Source of the DNA: Spirosoma utsteinense | Lineage (GTDB): Bacteria > Bacteroidota > Bacteroidia > Cytophagales > Spirosomataceae | Direction: 5' to 3' | DNA length: 64,000 nt | Assembly: GCF_014282275.1 (NCBI RefSeq) | Contig: NZ_VFIA01000003.1 | Coordinates: 124,001-188,000 of the forward strand | Shown here: positions 16,009 through 24,907 of the stretch, one piece after another | How positions within the stretch are numbered: position 1 is the first letter of the stretch | Layout: every line of letters begins with the position of its first letter | Notes under the pieces: generated by a model | Database searches by the model: none | The model's input: only the letters and a program-made list of their open reading frames with translations | What the model was told of the DNA's origin: nothing | Translations under genes and position numbers: made by a program

Positions 16009-17529
16009 ATGCAGTTTACTGAGCAGGACCAGGACCAGATTCTGGCGCAGGGCATTTCTCCCGAAACGATCGACCAGCAGATACATCATTTCGTACAAGG
16101 CTTCCCCTACCTCAATGTCATTAAAGCGGCTACTATCGGCGATGGTATCGTGCGCATTTCCGACGATCAGCTAGCCAATTACATTCACCGGTTCGATCAG
16201 GCGGCTCACGAACGGGATCTGGTGAAATTCGTACCGGCATCCGGAGCAGCCACCCGCATGTTCAAGTCGCTGTTTGCCGCGCTCGATGGCAAACAGGACA
16301 AGAGTACCGATGAGGTATTCACCCGCCTGACCGACTTCGCGTTTTACGGGGATCTGAAAGCGGCCATGGCTGCGAAAGGAGCCGATCTCGACGCAGCCGT
16401 TGCTGCTAACGACCGGACGGCTGTCCTGCGGTTTCTGCTTACCGATGAAGGATTGGACTATGGCAGTCTGCCGAAAGGACTGCTTAAATTTCACCGGTAT
16501 CTCGACGGCCCCCGAACACCCGTTGAAGAACACCTGGTAGAAGGCGCGGCCTACGCTAACTCCGACGGAACGGTGCGTATCCACTTTACAGTATCGCCCG
16601 AGCACCGCAGCCGGTTCGAAGCATTGATCGAGCACGAAAAAGGCGACTACGAAGCCTGGCTCGGCGTCAATTTTGATATCAGCTTTTCGGAGCAGAAAAA
16701 GTCTACCGATACCATTTCGGTAGATATGACCAACGAACCGTTCCGAAACACGGATGGAACGTTACTGTTCCGGCCAGCGGGGCATGGAGCCCTGATCGAA
16801 AACCTGAACGACATCGATGCCGATCTGGTCTTTATCAAGAACATCGACAATGTTGTACCTGATGCCATCAAGGAAACGACTGTTACCTACAAGAAAGTAC
16901 TGGCAACGGTACTACTCGATGCACAACAGCAAATAGCACGGCTACAAAGCTTGCTGGAGGGGTCAGACGAGGTGAGCGATGGTTATCTATCCGAAGCTGA
17001 CGAGCTGCTGCGCCGGACACTGTTTACCTTGCCACCCGATGGCTTCGAGACGCTGGCAAAGGCAGAAAAGCTGGCGTATTTCCGGCAGAAATTAAATCGG
17101 CCTGTGCGGGCCTGCGGTATGGTGCAGAATGTTGGTGAACCGGGCGGTGGGCCCTTCTGGGCCAGAAATCAGGATGGGTCGGTATCCCTTCAGGTGGTAG
17201 AGTCGGCACAAATTGACTTGACAAACCCGGCACAGAAAGCCATTTTCGATGAGGCTACACACTTTAATCCGGTGGACCTGGTTTGTGGTCTGAAAGATCA
17301 CCACGGCCGTAAATATGACCTGCCCGCTTTTCGGGACCCCCAGACCGGGTTTATTACGGCAAAATCGAAAGATGGTAAAGACCTGAAAGCACAGGAGTTA
17401 CCGGGTCTCTGGAATGGTGCGATGGCCGACTGGAACACTATTTTTGTTGAAGTTCCGCTAATAACATTCAATCCCGTCAAGACGGTGAACGATCTACTCC
17501 GGAAGGAGCATCAGCCGGAGGAAGAGTAG
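16009..17529 (+). CDS. DUF4301 family protein
   Basis: I chose the ATG at 16009 (MQFTEQDQDQ) over an in-frame TTG at 15970; 506 residues. The sequence matches the Bacteroidota-specific DUF4301 family: FVPASGAATRMFKSL (about 75-89), RPAGHGALIENLNDID (about 249-264), RPVRACGMVQNVGEPGGGPF (about 364-383) and NPVDLVCG. The PASGAATRMFK and GHGALI segments suggest a nucleotidyltransferase-like sugar-nucleotide fold, but no function is established. Soluble and cytoplasmic. Confidence 0.9.
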   Translation: MQFTEQDQDQILAQGISPETIDQQIHHFVQGFPYLNVIKAATIGDGIVRISDDQLANYIHRFDQAAHERDLVKFVPASGAATRMFKSLFAALDGKQDKSTDEVFTRLTDFAFYGDLKAAMAAKGADLDAAVAANDRTAVLRFLLTDEGLDYGSLPKGLLKFHRYLDGPRTPVEEHLVEGAAYANSDGTVRIHFTVSPEHRSRFEALIEHEKGDYEAWLGVNFDISFSEQKKSTDTISVDMTNEPFRNTDGTLLFRPAGHGALIENLNDIDADLVFIKNIDNVVPDAIKETTVTYKKVLATVLLDAQQQIARLQSLLEGSDEVSDGYLSEADELLRRTLFTLPPDGFETLAKAEKLAYFRQKLNRPVRACGMVQNVGEPGGGPFWARNQDGSVSLQVVESAQIDLTNPAQKAIFDEATHFNPVDLVCGLKDHHGRKYDLPAFRDPQTGFITAKSKDGKDLKAQELPGLWNGAMADWNTIFVEVPLITFNPVKTVNDLLRKEHQPEEE

Positions 17530-17544
17530 CTGAAAAAGTCGAAA

Positions 17545-17618
17545 AAGTCGTAGAAGTCATAAGTGGCTGACGCAGGATTGTAACAACCTGCGTCAGCCAC
17601 TTATGACTTCTACGACTT
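17545..17618. repeat. perfect 32-bp-arm inverted repeat filling the DUF4301-Rrf2 gap
   Basis: Arms 17545-17576 and 17587-17618 are perfect 32-base complements with a 10-base loop (ATTGTAACAA). The outer half of each arm is made of the word AAGTCGTA/AAGTCATA, and more copies of TACGACTT-like words run on to about 17655, almost to the Rrf2 stop at 17660. The two genes are convergent, so it can serve as a bidirectional terminator. The repeated word is shared with the element at 35970-36058. Confidence 0.9.
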
Positions 17619-17659
17619 ATGACTTTTGCGACTTCTACGTCTTACGACTTTTACGATGC

Positions 17660-18154
17660 TTACGCTGTCATCCGGTTTTCTACCGAATCCACTAGTTCGG
17701 CAATGGGAGAACCGATGGCAATCTCTTTCGTTTCCAGTAAAGACGGGTTCTGGAAGGCCAGCAACGTAGTATTTTCATAAACACCGAGGTTGGCATCCCT
17801 GACGCGCTCCATGATAGGCTTCAACGCGCAGGCTACTTCGTCATTGCAATCGTCGCATTTCACGTAGAAATTGAACGATACGCAGGGAGTTGGTGCAATA
17901 GGTCCATCGATAACGCGTAAAACCTGCGCCAGATTGACTCTACCCGGTTCTACCCGTAATAGATAACCGCCACCTTTTCCTTTCTGGCTTTGTAGAATTC
18001 CGTGGTTACGAAGCTCCAGCAGGATCGCTTCCAGAAATTTTTTGGGAATGTTTTCTTTTGCTGAAATGTAAGAAATCAGGACGGGACCTTTTCCATACTC
18101 TTCGGTCAAAACCTTGAGGGCTTTGATAGCATACTTGGCTTTTTTAGATATCAT
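17660..18154 (-). CDS. Rrf2 family transcriptional regulator
   Basis: A 164-residue winged-helix regulator. The HTH lies at about residues 25-60 (YISAKENIPKKFLEAILLEL), followed by the wing GKGGGYLL. A four-cysteine cluster C91, C100, C103 and C109 could hold an Fe-S cluster or sense redox state, as in IscR, NsrR or RsrR. Spacing differs from classical IscR, so the ligand is open. It lies downstream of the flavin monooxygenase gene on the same strand with a 282-base gap. Confidence 0.9.
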   Translation of the reverse strand: MISKKAKYAIKALKVLTEEYGKGPVLISYISAKENIPKKFLEAILLELRNHGILQSQKGKGGGYLLRVEPGRVNLAQVLRVIDGPIAPTPCVSFNFYVKCDDCNDEVACALKPIMERVRDANLGVYENTTLLAFQNPSLLETKEIAIGSPIAELVDSVENRMTA

Positions 18155-18436
18155 AGTTACGGTGTATTAAAGGTGTTTCTGTTTAGTGAATGCTATACGA
18201 GCAGGTGGTGTACTAATAAAATGGCCAAATTACTAAGTTCCTAACAATCAGCCAAAAACTTGCTTGTATTACGATAATACGTTGCCGTTTAAGCCTGATT
18301 GATCCTTGAGTTTTAGATTACCGAAGAGGTTTAGTGTCGAACGCCTACAGGTAAGCTAAAAGTTCATGGACTTAGTTGAGTGTTAGACGCACTGTACAGA
18401 AGTAAGTAACGCTTTATCTTTATTCAGTCATAACAT

Positions 18437-19783
18437 TCATCTTTTTTCCATTACCGCCCGTTGCTTCATCCTTCGTAGCTCACGCTCAATGCATTGCTTG
18501 TACGGATGAAAATCGACCTGTAGTGTATGTCGGGCTGAAGCGTTGTAGCGCTGCGTATTTTTCGTGGCCTCTTCCCTGATCGAACGAAGCATCTGATCAC
18601 GGCCGGGAAGCCGACAGGTGCCTGCAATCAGGCTGGTCAACCACATCGCCTGGATTTCGGCTAGCGGCATGATTGCACCCAACGGCTGCAGGAGGCCCAG
18701 GAAGTACAACCCGGTAAAATCAGGGTGAACAACGCGGTGATACAATTGCAGATCGTTGGTTTGTTCGACATTAAAGAAGCCAGCCTTGAAAAACGGGAAC
18801 GTTACTTTGTACCCGGTCGCATAAATAATCATGTCGAACCGGTCGCGGCTACCATCATCGAAAACAACCTCACGGCCCTCGAATCGTGTAATATTTGGTT
18901 TGAACTTCACCAGTCCCCGGCCAGCCAGATTGAGCAGGTCCTGAGAGATGGTAGGATGTTCGCTCAACAAAGGCCGTTTGGGGGTTGGCACGCCGTAATT
19001 TTCCTGACGCCCCCGTGCCAGCCACAACGACATACCCAGCAGCCTCCGCTGAAGGGATAGCGGCAACTGGCTCGTGATGGAATTGGCCAGGGAGTCAAAT
19101 GGCTTGCTTATCAGCCAGTTTGGTACAATGTAAGCACCGCTACGGGTCGAGATCGTGACGATTTCTCCGTACTGCCGGGCCGCTTCGCAGGCAATATCAA
19201 CCGCCGAATTACCAATTCCAACGATCAGCACCTTTCGGCCCTGAATCTGTTCCGGGGTTTTATAGTCATGCGAGTGAATCGTTTCACCTGTGAACGTGCC
19301 GGGAAAGGCCGGATCAGGATAACGTGGATTCCAATGATGACCATTCGCCACAATCAGGTGTTTGTAGCTTCGATGCTGTCCCGTACTGGTTGTAACCTGA
19401 TATGACCCTACACCTCCGGCAGGGTCAGCAACATGGCAGACGTCCTCCACCGATGTACTGAACTGAATTTTATCGCGAAATCCGAAATGATCAACGTAGC
19501 TATCGAAGTACCGGATGATCTGGCTATGGTGCGGAAACATGGGATAGTCTGTCGGCATGGGATAATCCGAATAGGCCATAGCGTTCCGGTTCGTATTGAT
19601 ATGCAGCGACCGATAGGCCGACGACATGCCGTTATCATTACCATACCGCCAGTTTCCGCCAATACCGGAGCCTTTCTCAAAACAGTCGAATGGAACCCCT
19701 GCCTGGTATAATGTTTTGGCAGCCACTATTCCCGATGACCCGGCCCCTATGATACAAACCTTCTGTAGCCTGTCAGCAGCCAT
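18437..19783 (-). CDS. flavin-containing monooxygenase-like protein
   Basis: A 448-residue two-dinucleotide-domain protein. The FAD motif is IIGAGSSGIVAAK (about residues 11-23), and the NADPH motif is VGIGNSAVDIACEAA (about 194-208). The FMO-type segment HLIVANGHHWNPRYPDP lies near residue 141, and DMIIYATGYKVTFPF near 317. Such enzymes add one oxygen atom to N- or S-containing substrates, or do Baeyer-Villiger oxidation. Substrate unknown. Confidence 0.9.
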   Translation of the reverse strand: MAADRLQKVCIIGAGSSGIVAAKTLYQAGVPFDCFEKGSGIGGNWRYGNDNGMSSAYRSLHINTNRNAMAYSDYPMPTDYPMFPHHSQIIRYFDSYVDHFGFRDKIQFSTSVEDVCHVADPAGGVGSYQVTTSTGQHRSYKHLIVANGHHWNPRYPDPAFPGTFTGETIHSHDYKTPEQIQGRKVLIVGIGNSAVDIACEAARQYGEIVTISTRSGAYIVPNWLISKPFDSLANSITSQLPLSLQRRLLGMSLWLARGRQENYGVPTPKRPLLSEHPTISQDLLNLAGRGLVKFKPNITRFEGREVVFDDGSRDRFDMIIYATGYKVTFPFFKAGFFNVEQTNDLQLYHRVVHPDFTGLYFLGLLQPLGAIMPLAEIQAMWLTSLIAGTCRLPGRDQMLRSIREEATKNTQRYNASARHTLQVDFHPYKQCIERELRRMKQRAVMEKR

Positions 19784-19824
19784 CTATGTTGTACTATCTT
19801 TATATACTTTTTAACTTATTTTAG

Positions 19825-19846
19825 TTTGCTAAGTTAAGCAAATTTA
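19825..19846 (-). promoter_or_regulatory. candidate promoter box with overlapping palindrome for the monooxygenase gene
   Basis: On the minus strand, TAAATTTG (19839-19846) fits the TAnnTTTG box about 56 bases before the start codon. A palindrome TTTGCT-N6-AGCAAA (19825-19842) overlaps it, which is where a repressor would bind. No good -33 TTG is seen. Confidence 0.4.
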
Positions 19847-19973
19847 CTCATACCTTTTGTAAAGGCCCATAAACTATCTCTCTGGAACTCATAGATTTAC
19901 GCAGTAAGCTTAGCTATAAACCCTTAGGCGGTTGGTTATCCAACTTTATGATGGGATTCATTGCCGACGAAAA

Positions 19974-20006
19974 AGAAAAAAGCCAGAGCAAAGCTCCGGC
20001 CTTTTC
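19974..20006 (-). terminator. intrinsic terminator after the lipoprotein gene
   Basis: On the minus strand a GC-rich stem GGCCGGAGC-TTT-GCTCTGGCT is followed by a run of T. It lies about 50 bases past the stop codon of the IPT/beta-helix lipoprotein gene at 20057. Confidence 0.8.
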
Positions 20007-20056
20007 GTGCGACACCAATATGAAATTTAATTTTTACTGCATTACCTTATTAATGA

Positions 20057-21757
20057 CTAGCGTTCGTAGTTCGTGTTCTGGGGATCGAAATTGGTCCAGC
20101 CAGCCAGCCAGTTTTCTGTATTGAATGCGCCCCGGTAAGGAGCTGCGGTGAAGAACGTGTCAGCCAGTTTACCACCCGTAGCAGCATTTCCAGCTACCAA
20201 CAGGGGCGAACCGGCTTGTGGCAGAAAGCTAGGGGCTGTCAGATTGAAGTTCTGTGCGTTCAACAGCAAAGCTGTAATGTCCGTACCGATGATCTGATTT
20301 TTTCTGGTGGCGGTGTTAAAGTAAGCCTGGGCAGCAGCGTTAGTAATGTCACCAACACCCCGAACCACAGTGGTTGAATTTGGTATCTCGGAGTTGCCAA
20401 GTACAATTCCCTGTAAATCCAGACTACTATCATTGACGTTAGCTAATGTACCAGCCGTTGTACCCTCTAACCGCAAGCCTTCCGGGAAGCCCGTGAGCAC
20501 TGAGTTATAAATGCTGATTTTCGTATTCCGGCGTAAGTGCATGGCCGCCCGGTATGCTCCGGAGCCACCTGGCGTATTGGCAATACTAGGCACTCCCGGG
20601 TTGAAGGCAAAAGCACTCATGTTAGCAAATACAGGTGCTGTTTGTGGCAACCCAGCCGTAATCGGTACACCCGGATCGAAATTGTCTGACTCAAATGCTT
20701 CCGAACCTGACTGATCGGCAACGTTCGGATCGCGCAGGGCCACACCGAACTGAACTTTACCCGTAAAGCCATAGTCGGTATCGAAGTCGTCGTCGAAGGT
20801 GCGAAGAGCAACCAGATATTTTGCATTAACCGTACCACCGAACCACTCAAAGGCATCGTCACCGCTGTAAGAAACCTGAATATGGTCAAGGGTTGTACCT
20901 GAACCAACCTGATACAGCGTCAGGCCGTTGATCTCACTATTTGGGGTAGATGATAAAGCAACACCCGGAAATTCGATCCGAACATATTGGAGCGTGCCTG
21001 AATTGTCAGCGGGCGTGTTCAGTGTAGCATCGAACGTTCCTCGTATACCACCTTCAAACGCCCGGGAAGTTCCCTGATTGGATGGTGCACGGCCAATCAG
21101 AACAACACCGCCCCAATCACCATATTTGCGGGCACCAGCCGCCTGAGACGATGTAAATACGATGGGAGCCGCAGCTGTACCTTTTGCTTCCAAACGGGCA
21201 CCCCGGTCAATGATCAACGTACCTGAGTGGTTCTGTGCTTCCGGATCCTGACTTGCGTTATATCCCCGAATAACGGTACCGGCCTCAATTGTTAATACTG
21301 CGTTATTGGTTACGTATACGTAGCCCTTTAAAGCATATATTGTATTAGCCGACAGTGTTCGACTGGCGGTAATTGAATTGGGCAACGTTTCTACCGGCCG
21401 GTTGGCTAACGTGAAGTTTGCCGTTGACGGGCTCTGAACGGTAGTGCCGCCTGAAGTAATTGAAATAGGGCCATTTTGAGCCGTGGCCGGAACAACGACG
21501 GTCAACGATGTTGTCGATGCGCCTGTCACCTGAGCCGCTGCATTGCCACTGAAGACGACAGTATTGCTGGCGGGCGTCGTGTTAAAACTGGTTCCCGTGA
21601 TAACAATCGAAGCGCCTACCGGTGCCTGGGTAGGGTTGATGCTGGTAATCGAGAGTGGATCGATTGTTGGCTCATCATCATTCTTACAAGCTGAGATGGC
21701 TACCGTCATCCCTATTGCCAGAAGGAGAAGAGACTGAAAACGTTTTGTAAAAAGCAT
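20057..21757 (-). CDS. IPT/TIG-domain beta-helix lipoprotein, partner of the TonB receptor
   Basis: A 566-residue lipoprotein. The signal ends with the lipobox ISAC (C24), followed by KNDDE, which in Bacteroidota fits surface export of the lipoprotein. Residues about 35-115 are an IPT/TIG domain (ITSINPTQAPVGASIVITG). The rest is rich in Gly, Asn and Thr with repeated strands (LTIEAGTVIRG, GTLIIDRGARLEAKG, DDAFEWFGGTVNAK), as in right-handed beta-helices. It starts 58 bases after the TonB receptor gene ends, same strand, so they probably form one operon and one uptake system. Ligand unknown. Confidence 0.85.
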   Translation of the reverse strand: MLFTKRFQSLLLLAIGMTVAISACKNDDEPTIDPLSITSINPTQAPVGASIVITGTSFNTTPASNTVVFSGNAAAQVTGASTTSLTVVVPATAQNGPISITSGGTTVQSPSTANFTLANRPVETLPNSITASRTLSANTIYALKGYVYVTNNAVLTIEAGTVIRGYNASQDPEAQNHSGTLIIDRGARLEAKGTAAAPIVFTSSQAAGARKYGDWGGVVLIGRAPSNQGTSRAFEGGIRGTFDATLNTPADNSGTLQYVRIEFPGVALSSTPNSEINGLTLYQVGSGTTLDHIQVSYSGDDAFEWFGGTVNAKYLVALRTFDDDFDTDYGFTGKVQFGVALRDPNVADQSGSEAFESDNFDPGVPITAGLPQTAPVFANMSAFAFNPGVPSIANTPGGSGAYRAAMHLRRNTKISIYNSVLTGFPEGLRLEGTTAGTLANVNDSSLDLQGIVLGNSEIPNSTTVVRGVGDITNAAAQAYFNTATRKNQIIGTDITALLLNAQNFNLTAPSFLPQAGSPLLVAGNAATGGKLADTFFTAAPYRGAFNTENWLAGWTNFDPQNTNYER

Positions 21758-21815
21758 AAATGGGATCAGTTTATATTAATTATGATTGTTGTTGAGACTG
21801 CTTGTGTACATTATA

Positions 21816-24695
21816 TTAAGGCATTACAATTCGTCGGCCCAGGGTGTAAACACCGGTCAGTGTGACATACTGTCCACGGCGGTAGTTGATGTAATTCTGG
21901 TCGGCAGTTGCGTTTCGGGAAGTTATGTCGCGGCCAATTTTACGATCGCCGTTGAAATCCTGAGCGAAACGGAAAGGTGCGTTGAAGATGTCCTGTATAC
22001 CCAGGCGCAGTTCGATTTGCTTGTTGAATGTCTTGCTGATATTGAAATCCACTACATGCCGCGGCATTTCGTAGGTAGTAGGATCTTCAATGTTACCCAC
22101 CAGGAAGATTCGTGGACCGGCTACATTGTAAAGCACATTATACTGCCATCCCGATGTTGGATTAGCGTAGTATAGACCGAGGTTGATCAAATAAGGTGAC
22201 TGGTTCGCTAATGCCCTGTTGCGGTCAGTACTGTTGCCGAAACGCTCTATGATACCACTCGGTCCCGGAGCTTCAATGACATCGCCTGTTGTTACCCGGC
22301 TGTTTATATAAGACGCATTCCCTACAACCTGTAAGTTCTGCAAGAACCCACTGCTCGAATTGGCAAACCCTTTCCGGAATTCAAGTTCAATACCGTAGTT
22401 ACGAGCCGACAGCGCATTGGTGAAGGTAAACGTAAAAGCACCTGGAATAGGAATCAGGAACGATTCGATCGGATTGGTAAAATCTTTGTAAAAGCCTGTT
22501 ATCGAAATCAGCTCATTCGGTGTAGGGTAAAATTCATACTTCGCGTCAAAGTTCTGAATGGTCGCCGTTTTCAACCCTGTATTACCCTGAACTTCAATCT
22601 GCCGGGCAAAATCATAATACCGAAAGGGAGCTAGTTCCCGTAATTCGGGGCGGTTGACCGTAGACGAGTAAGCAAACCGGAGACTATGCCGATCCGTTAG
22701 TTTATATGTAAAGTTTACGGAAGGCAGTGGGCTGAAAATGTTGTTGTCGACCAAAGGCGTTCCGGCTGGCGCATTGGCTAAACGCAGGGTCTGGTTGTAA
22801 AACTCGCCCCGGAAACCAAGGGTTAAGTTCGCCCGTGTGCCAAAATTGAAATCGCCCGACACGTACCCGGCGGCATAGCTGGTTTTACCGTTGTATGAAT
22901 CGTTATCAACGGTACCATCCAGCAGGCTGAAGCTTCCTTCACGGCCAGTGACGTTTTCCGGCGCAAACGCCTGTCCAATGCCCAGGCCACTGATGTTATT
23001 GATCAGGCCTACCCTTTCGTAGCCGTAGAAGCGGGCTGCGAAATCCCGGTTGCGGTGCTCACCGTAGATACCGGCACGAAGGCGATTGGGCTCACGATCG
23101 CTCGGATTACCAAATGTGTGTTCGTAGTTGCCAATCAACGACCCAACCTGTTCATTCAATTTAGAGTAGAAACGACCAACGTTAAGCGGATTGGGCTGAA
23201 CCGGGACATTAAGACGAAAGGGTTCAGCTGCGCCTTCAGCGCCCGTAGCCCCCTGGGTACGGGTATACTGAGCCCGTTTCCAGTCTGGTTCCCAACGACC
23301 GGAGTAGCCATAACTGGCAATCCAGTTTATTTTGGTTAACTGGCTAAGTGTATGTTCTCCCGAAACCTGCGAATTAAGAATACTACGGTTCTCAAAGCGT
23401 TCCGAATAGCTCTGTACGTCAACACCGTCGATAACGAAGCTACCGTTTCTGACAACCGTTTCCGTTGAGCCTAACTGATTGAACAGCGTCTTCCATTCCA
23501 ATGTGAAGTTGGGCGAGAAACGAAATGTCCAGTTATGTAAAATACCTAACCGGGTAGACTTGGCGTACGTTGCATCATTGTATTCCTGCTGAACGTCATT
23601 AGCTGTCGTGTTCTCGTACAGTCTAAGGTTTACATCGGTGGATTGATTGGTGAGCGCGTAGTTAATGCTGGTCAGATTGCTGACCCGTACATTACCCCAC
23701 TCATACCGCCGTCCTGTATTGACAGCCAGTCGTACATCGGGAGCAACCTTTACACTGTTCAATGCCCAGTTATTTGGCAGCAGACGGGCGTAGGAAGCCC
23801 GGCGTATGGTGCTTAGGCTGTTGAATTCGCTGGAGCGGGCAGGAAAACTTGTTGGTATTTGCTGTTTGGCATCCCATAAACCAAGGAAGCTTAACCCACC
23901 CCGTTCATGCGACTGGGCACTTTGAAACGTGGTATTGGCCCGATAGCCAACAGTGAGGCCAACGTCAGTGAAGTTTTGCTCTGGCCGACGCTTTGTATAT
24001 ATCTTTATAATACCGCCGGCAAAATCGCCTGGCAGTTCAGCAGAACCGGATTTGTAGACGATCATCCGATCGAGAATGTTACTGGGAACAATATCGAACG
24101 AGAAAGAGCGGGATTCTACTTCGGTAGATGGAGCGATGACGTCGTTGATCAGTACGTTGTTATAGCGGGTGCCGAGGCCCCGGATCAGAACAAAGCGGTT
24201 ATCAACTAGACTCACACCCGGCACCCGGCGAATGGCCGCTGCGGCATCGCGGTCCTGCGATTTCTGGATCTGCTGGGCCGAAATACCAACTGCAAGCGCT
24301 TTTAACTGCTTGATCTCGGTGATTACGGCAATTTCGGTGTTGGTAGCGCGGTTGGCCCGCACCACTACTTCCTGTAATGATTTGCCTTCTTCGTCCAGTT
24401 CGGTTTCAATAGCCGTCGTGTTGCCCGACTCGACCCGGACGTCCGGAATCTCTTTGGTCTTGTAAGAGATGTAGGAGATGACAACCTTTTGCGTACCGGT
24501 GGGTACGTTGGTCAGTGTGAAGGCACCGTCCACATCGGTGGTGGTACCTAGTTGTGTACCGCTGATCTGTACGGTACATCCAATCAGTGACTCCTTGGTT
24601 TTACCGTCTTTGATTGTACCTCTGACGGTACCGGTCTGCGCCAGAATGGCGAGGGGGATTAGTGAAAAAAGGATAAGTAGTACGTTCCGTTTCAT
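21816..24695 (-). CDS. TonB-dependent outer-membrane receptor with carboxypeptidase-regulatory-like N-terminal domain
   Basis: I chose the ATG at 24695 (MKRNVLLILFSLIPLAILAQ, a signal peptide) over one 33 bases upstream; 959 residues. After the signal comes a CarboxypepD-reg-like domain (GTVRGTIKDGKTKESLIGCT), then the plug (AAAIRRVPGVSLVDNRFVLI), then a 22-strand type barrel ending VYTLGRRIVMP. It brings a substrate across the outer membrane using TonB energy. It is not the SusC type (no paired SusD); its partner is the lipoprotein downstream. Upstream are a TAnnTTTG box and three 11-bp direct repeats. Confidence 0.93.
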   Translation of the reverse strand: MKRNVLLILFSLIPLAILAQTGTVRGTIKDGKTKESLIGCTVQISGTQLGTTTDVDGAFTLTNVPTGTQKVVISYISYKTKEIPDVRVESGNTTAIETELDEEGKSLQEVVVRANRATNTEIAVITEIKQLKALAVGISAQQIQKSQDRDAAAAIRRVPGVSLVDNRFVLIRGLGTRYNNVLINDVIAPSTEVESRSFSFDIVPSNILDRMIVYKSGSAELPGDFAGGIIKIYTKRRPEQNFTDVGLTVGYRANTTFQSAQSHERGGLSFLGLWDAKQQIPTSFPARSSEFNSLSTIRRASYARLLPNNWALNSVKVAPDVRLAVNTGRRYEWGNVRVSNLTSINYALTNQSTDVNLRLYENTTANDVQQEYNDATYAKSTRLGILHNWTFRFSPNFTLEWKTLFNQLGSTETVVRNGSFVIDGVDVQSYSERFENRSILNSQVSGEHTLSQLTKINWIASYGYSGRWEPDWKRAQYTRTQGATGAEGAAEPFRLNVPVQPNPLNVGRFYSKLNEQVGSLIGNYEHTFGNPSDREPNRLRAGIYGEHRNRDFAARFYGYERVGLINNISGLGIGQAFAPENVTGREGSFSLLDGTVDNDSYNGKTSYAAGYVSGDFNFGTRANLTLGFRGEFYNQTLRLANAPAGTPLVDNNIFSPLPSVNFTYKLTDRHSLRFAYSSTVNRPELRELAPFRYYDFARQIEVQGNTGLKTATIQNFDAKYEFYPTPNELISITGFYKDFTNPIESFLIPIPGAFTFTFTNALSARNYGIELEFRKGFANSSSGFLQNLQVVGNASYINSRVTTGDVIEAPGPSGIIERFGNSTDRNRALANQSPYLINLGLYYANPTSGWQYNVLYNVAGPRIFLVGNIEDPTTYEMPRHVVDFNISKTFNKQIELRLGIQDIFNAPFRFAQDFNGDRKIGRDITSRNATADQNYINYRRGQYVTLTGVYTLGRRIVMP

Positions 24696-24725
24696 ATTGG
24701 TTTTCTTGGTATCGCTTTCGCACCG

Positions 24726-24733
24726 CAAAACTA
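24726..24733 (-). promoter_or_regulatory. -7 promoter box of the TonB receptor
   Basis: The minus strand reads TAGTTTTG, matching TAnnTTTG, about 31-38 bases before the start codon at 24695. The nearest upstream TTG (24762-24764) is too far for a normal -33 element, which fits dependence on an activator. Confidence 0.55.
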
Positions 24734-24741
24734 CCAGCCCA

Positions 24742-24772
24742 ATATTACGCCCACGTTACCCCAATGTTACGC
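24742..24772 (-). promoter_or_regulatory. three 11-bp-spaced direct repeats, candidate activator site
   Basis: On the minus strand three copies, GCGTAAC, GGGTAAC and GCGTAAT, are separated by 4 bases each, so their cores TTACGC/TTACCC on the plus strand start at 24745, 24756 and 24767. A 7+4 arrangement, one copy per helical turn, is how OmpR/PhoB-family regulators bind. The site lies just upstream of the -7 box. Confidence 0.55.
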
Positions 24773-24907
24773 TTGGATTATCTTTAGACAACCCACAAAT
24801 AGCCTATAAATCAATATGTTAACACAGAAATCCTGAAACAGATAATAATTTCGCCCCCAATCAAAATGGGTAGCTTTACTATGGCATAACCTGTAGATAA
24901 AGCTATT

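Noticed and set aside
17545..17655. Possible CRISPR-like array in the AAGTCGTA repeats
   Set aside because: The repeated word is only 7-8 bases, spacing is irregular, copies face both ways, and there are no cas genes.
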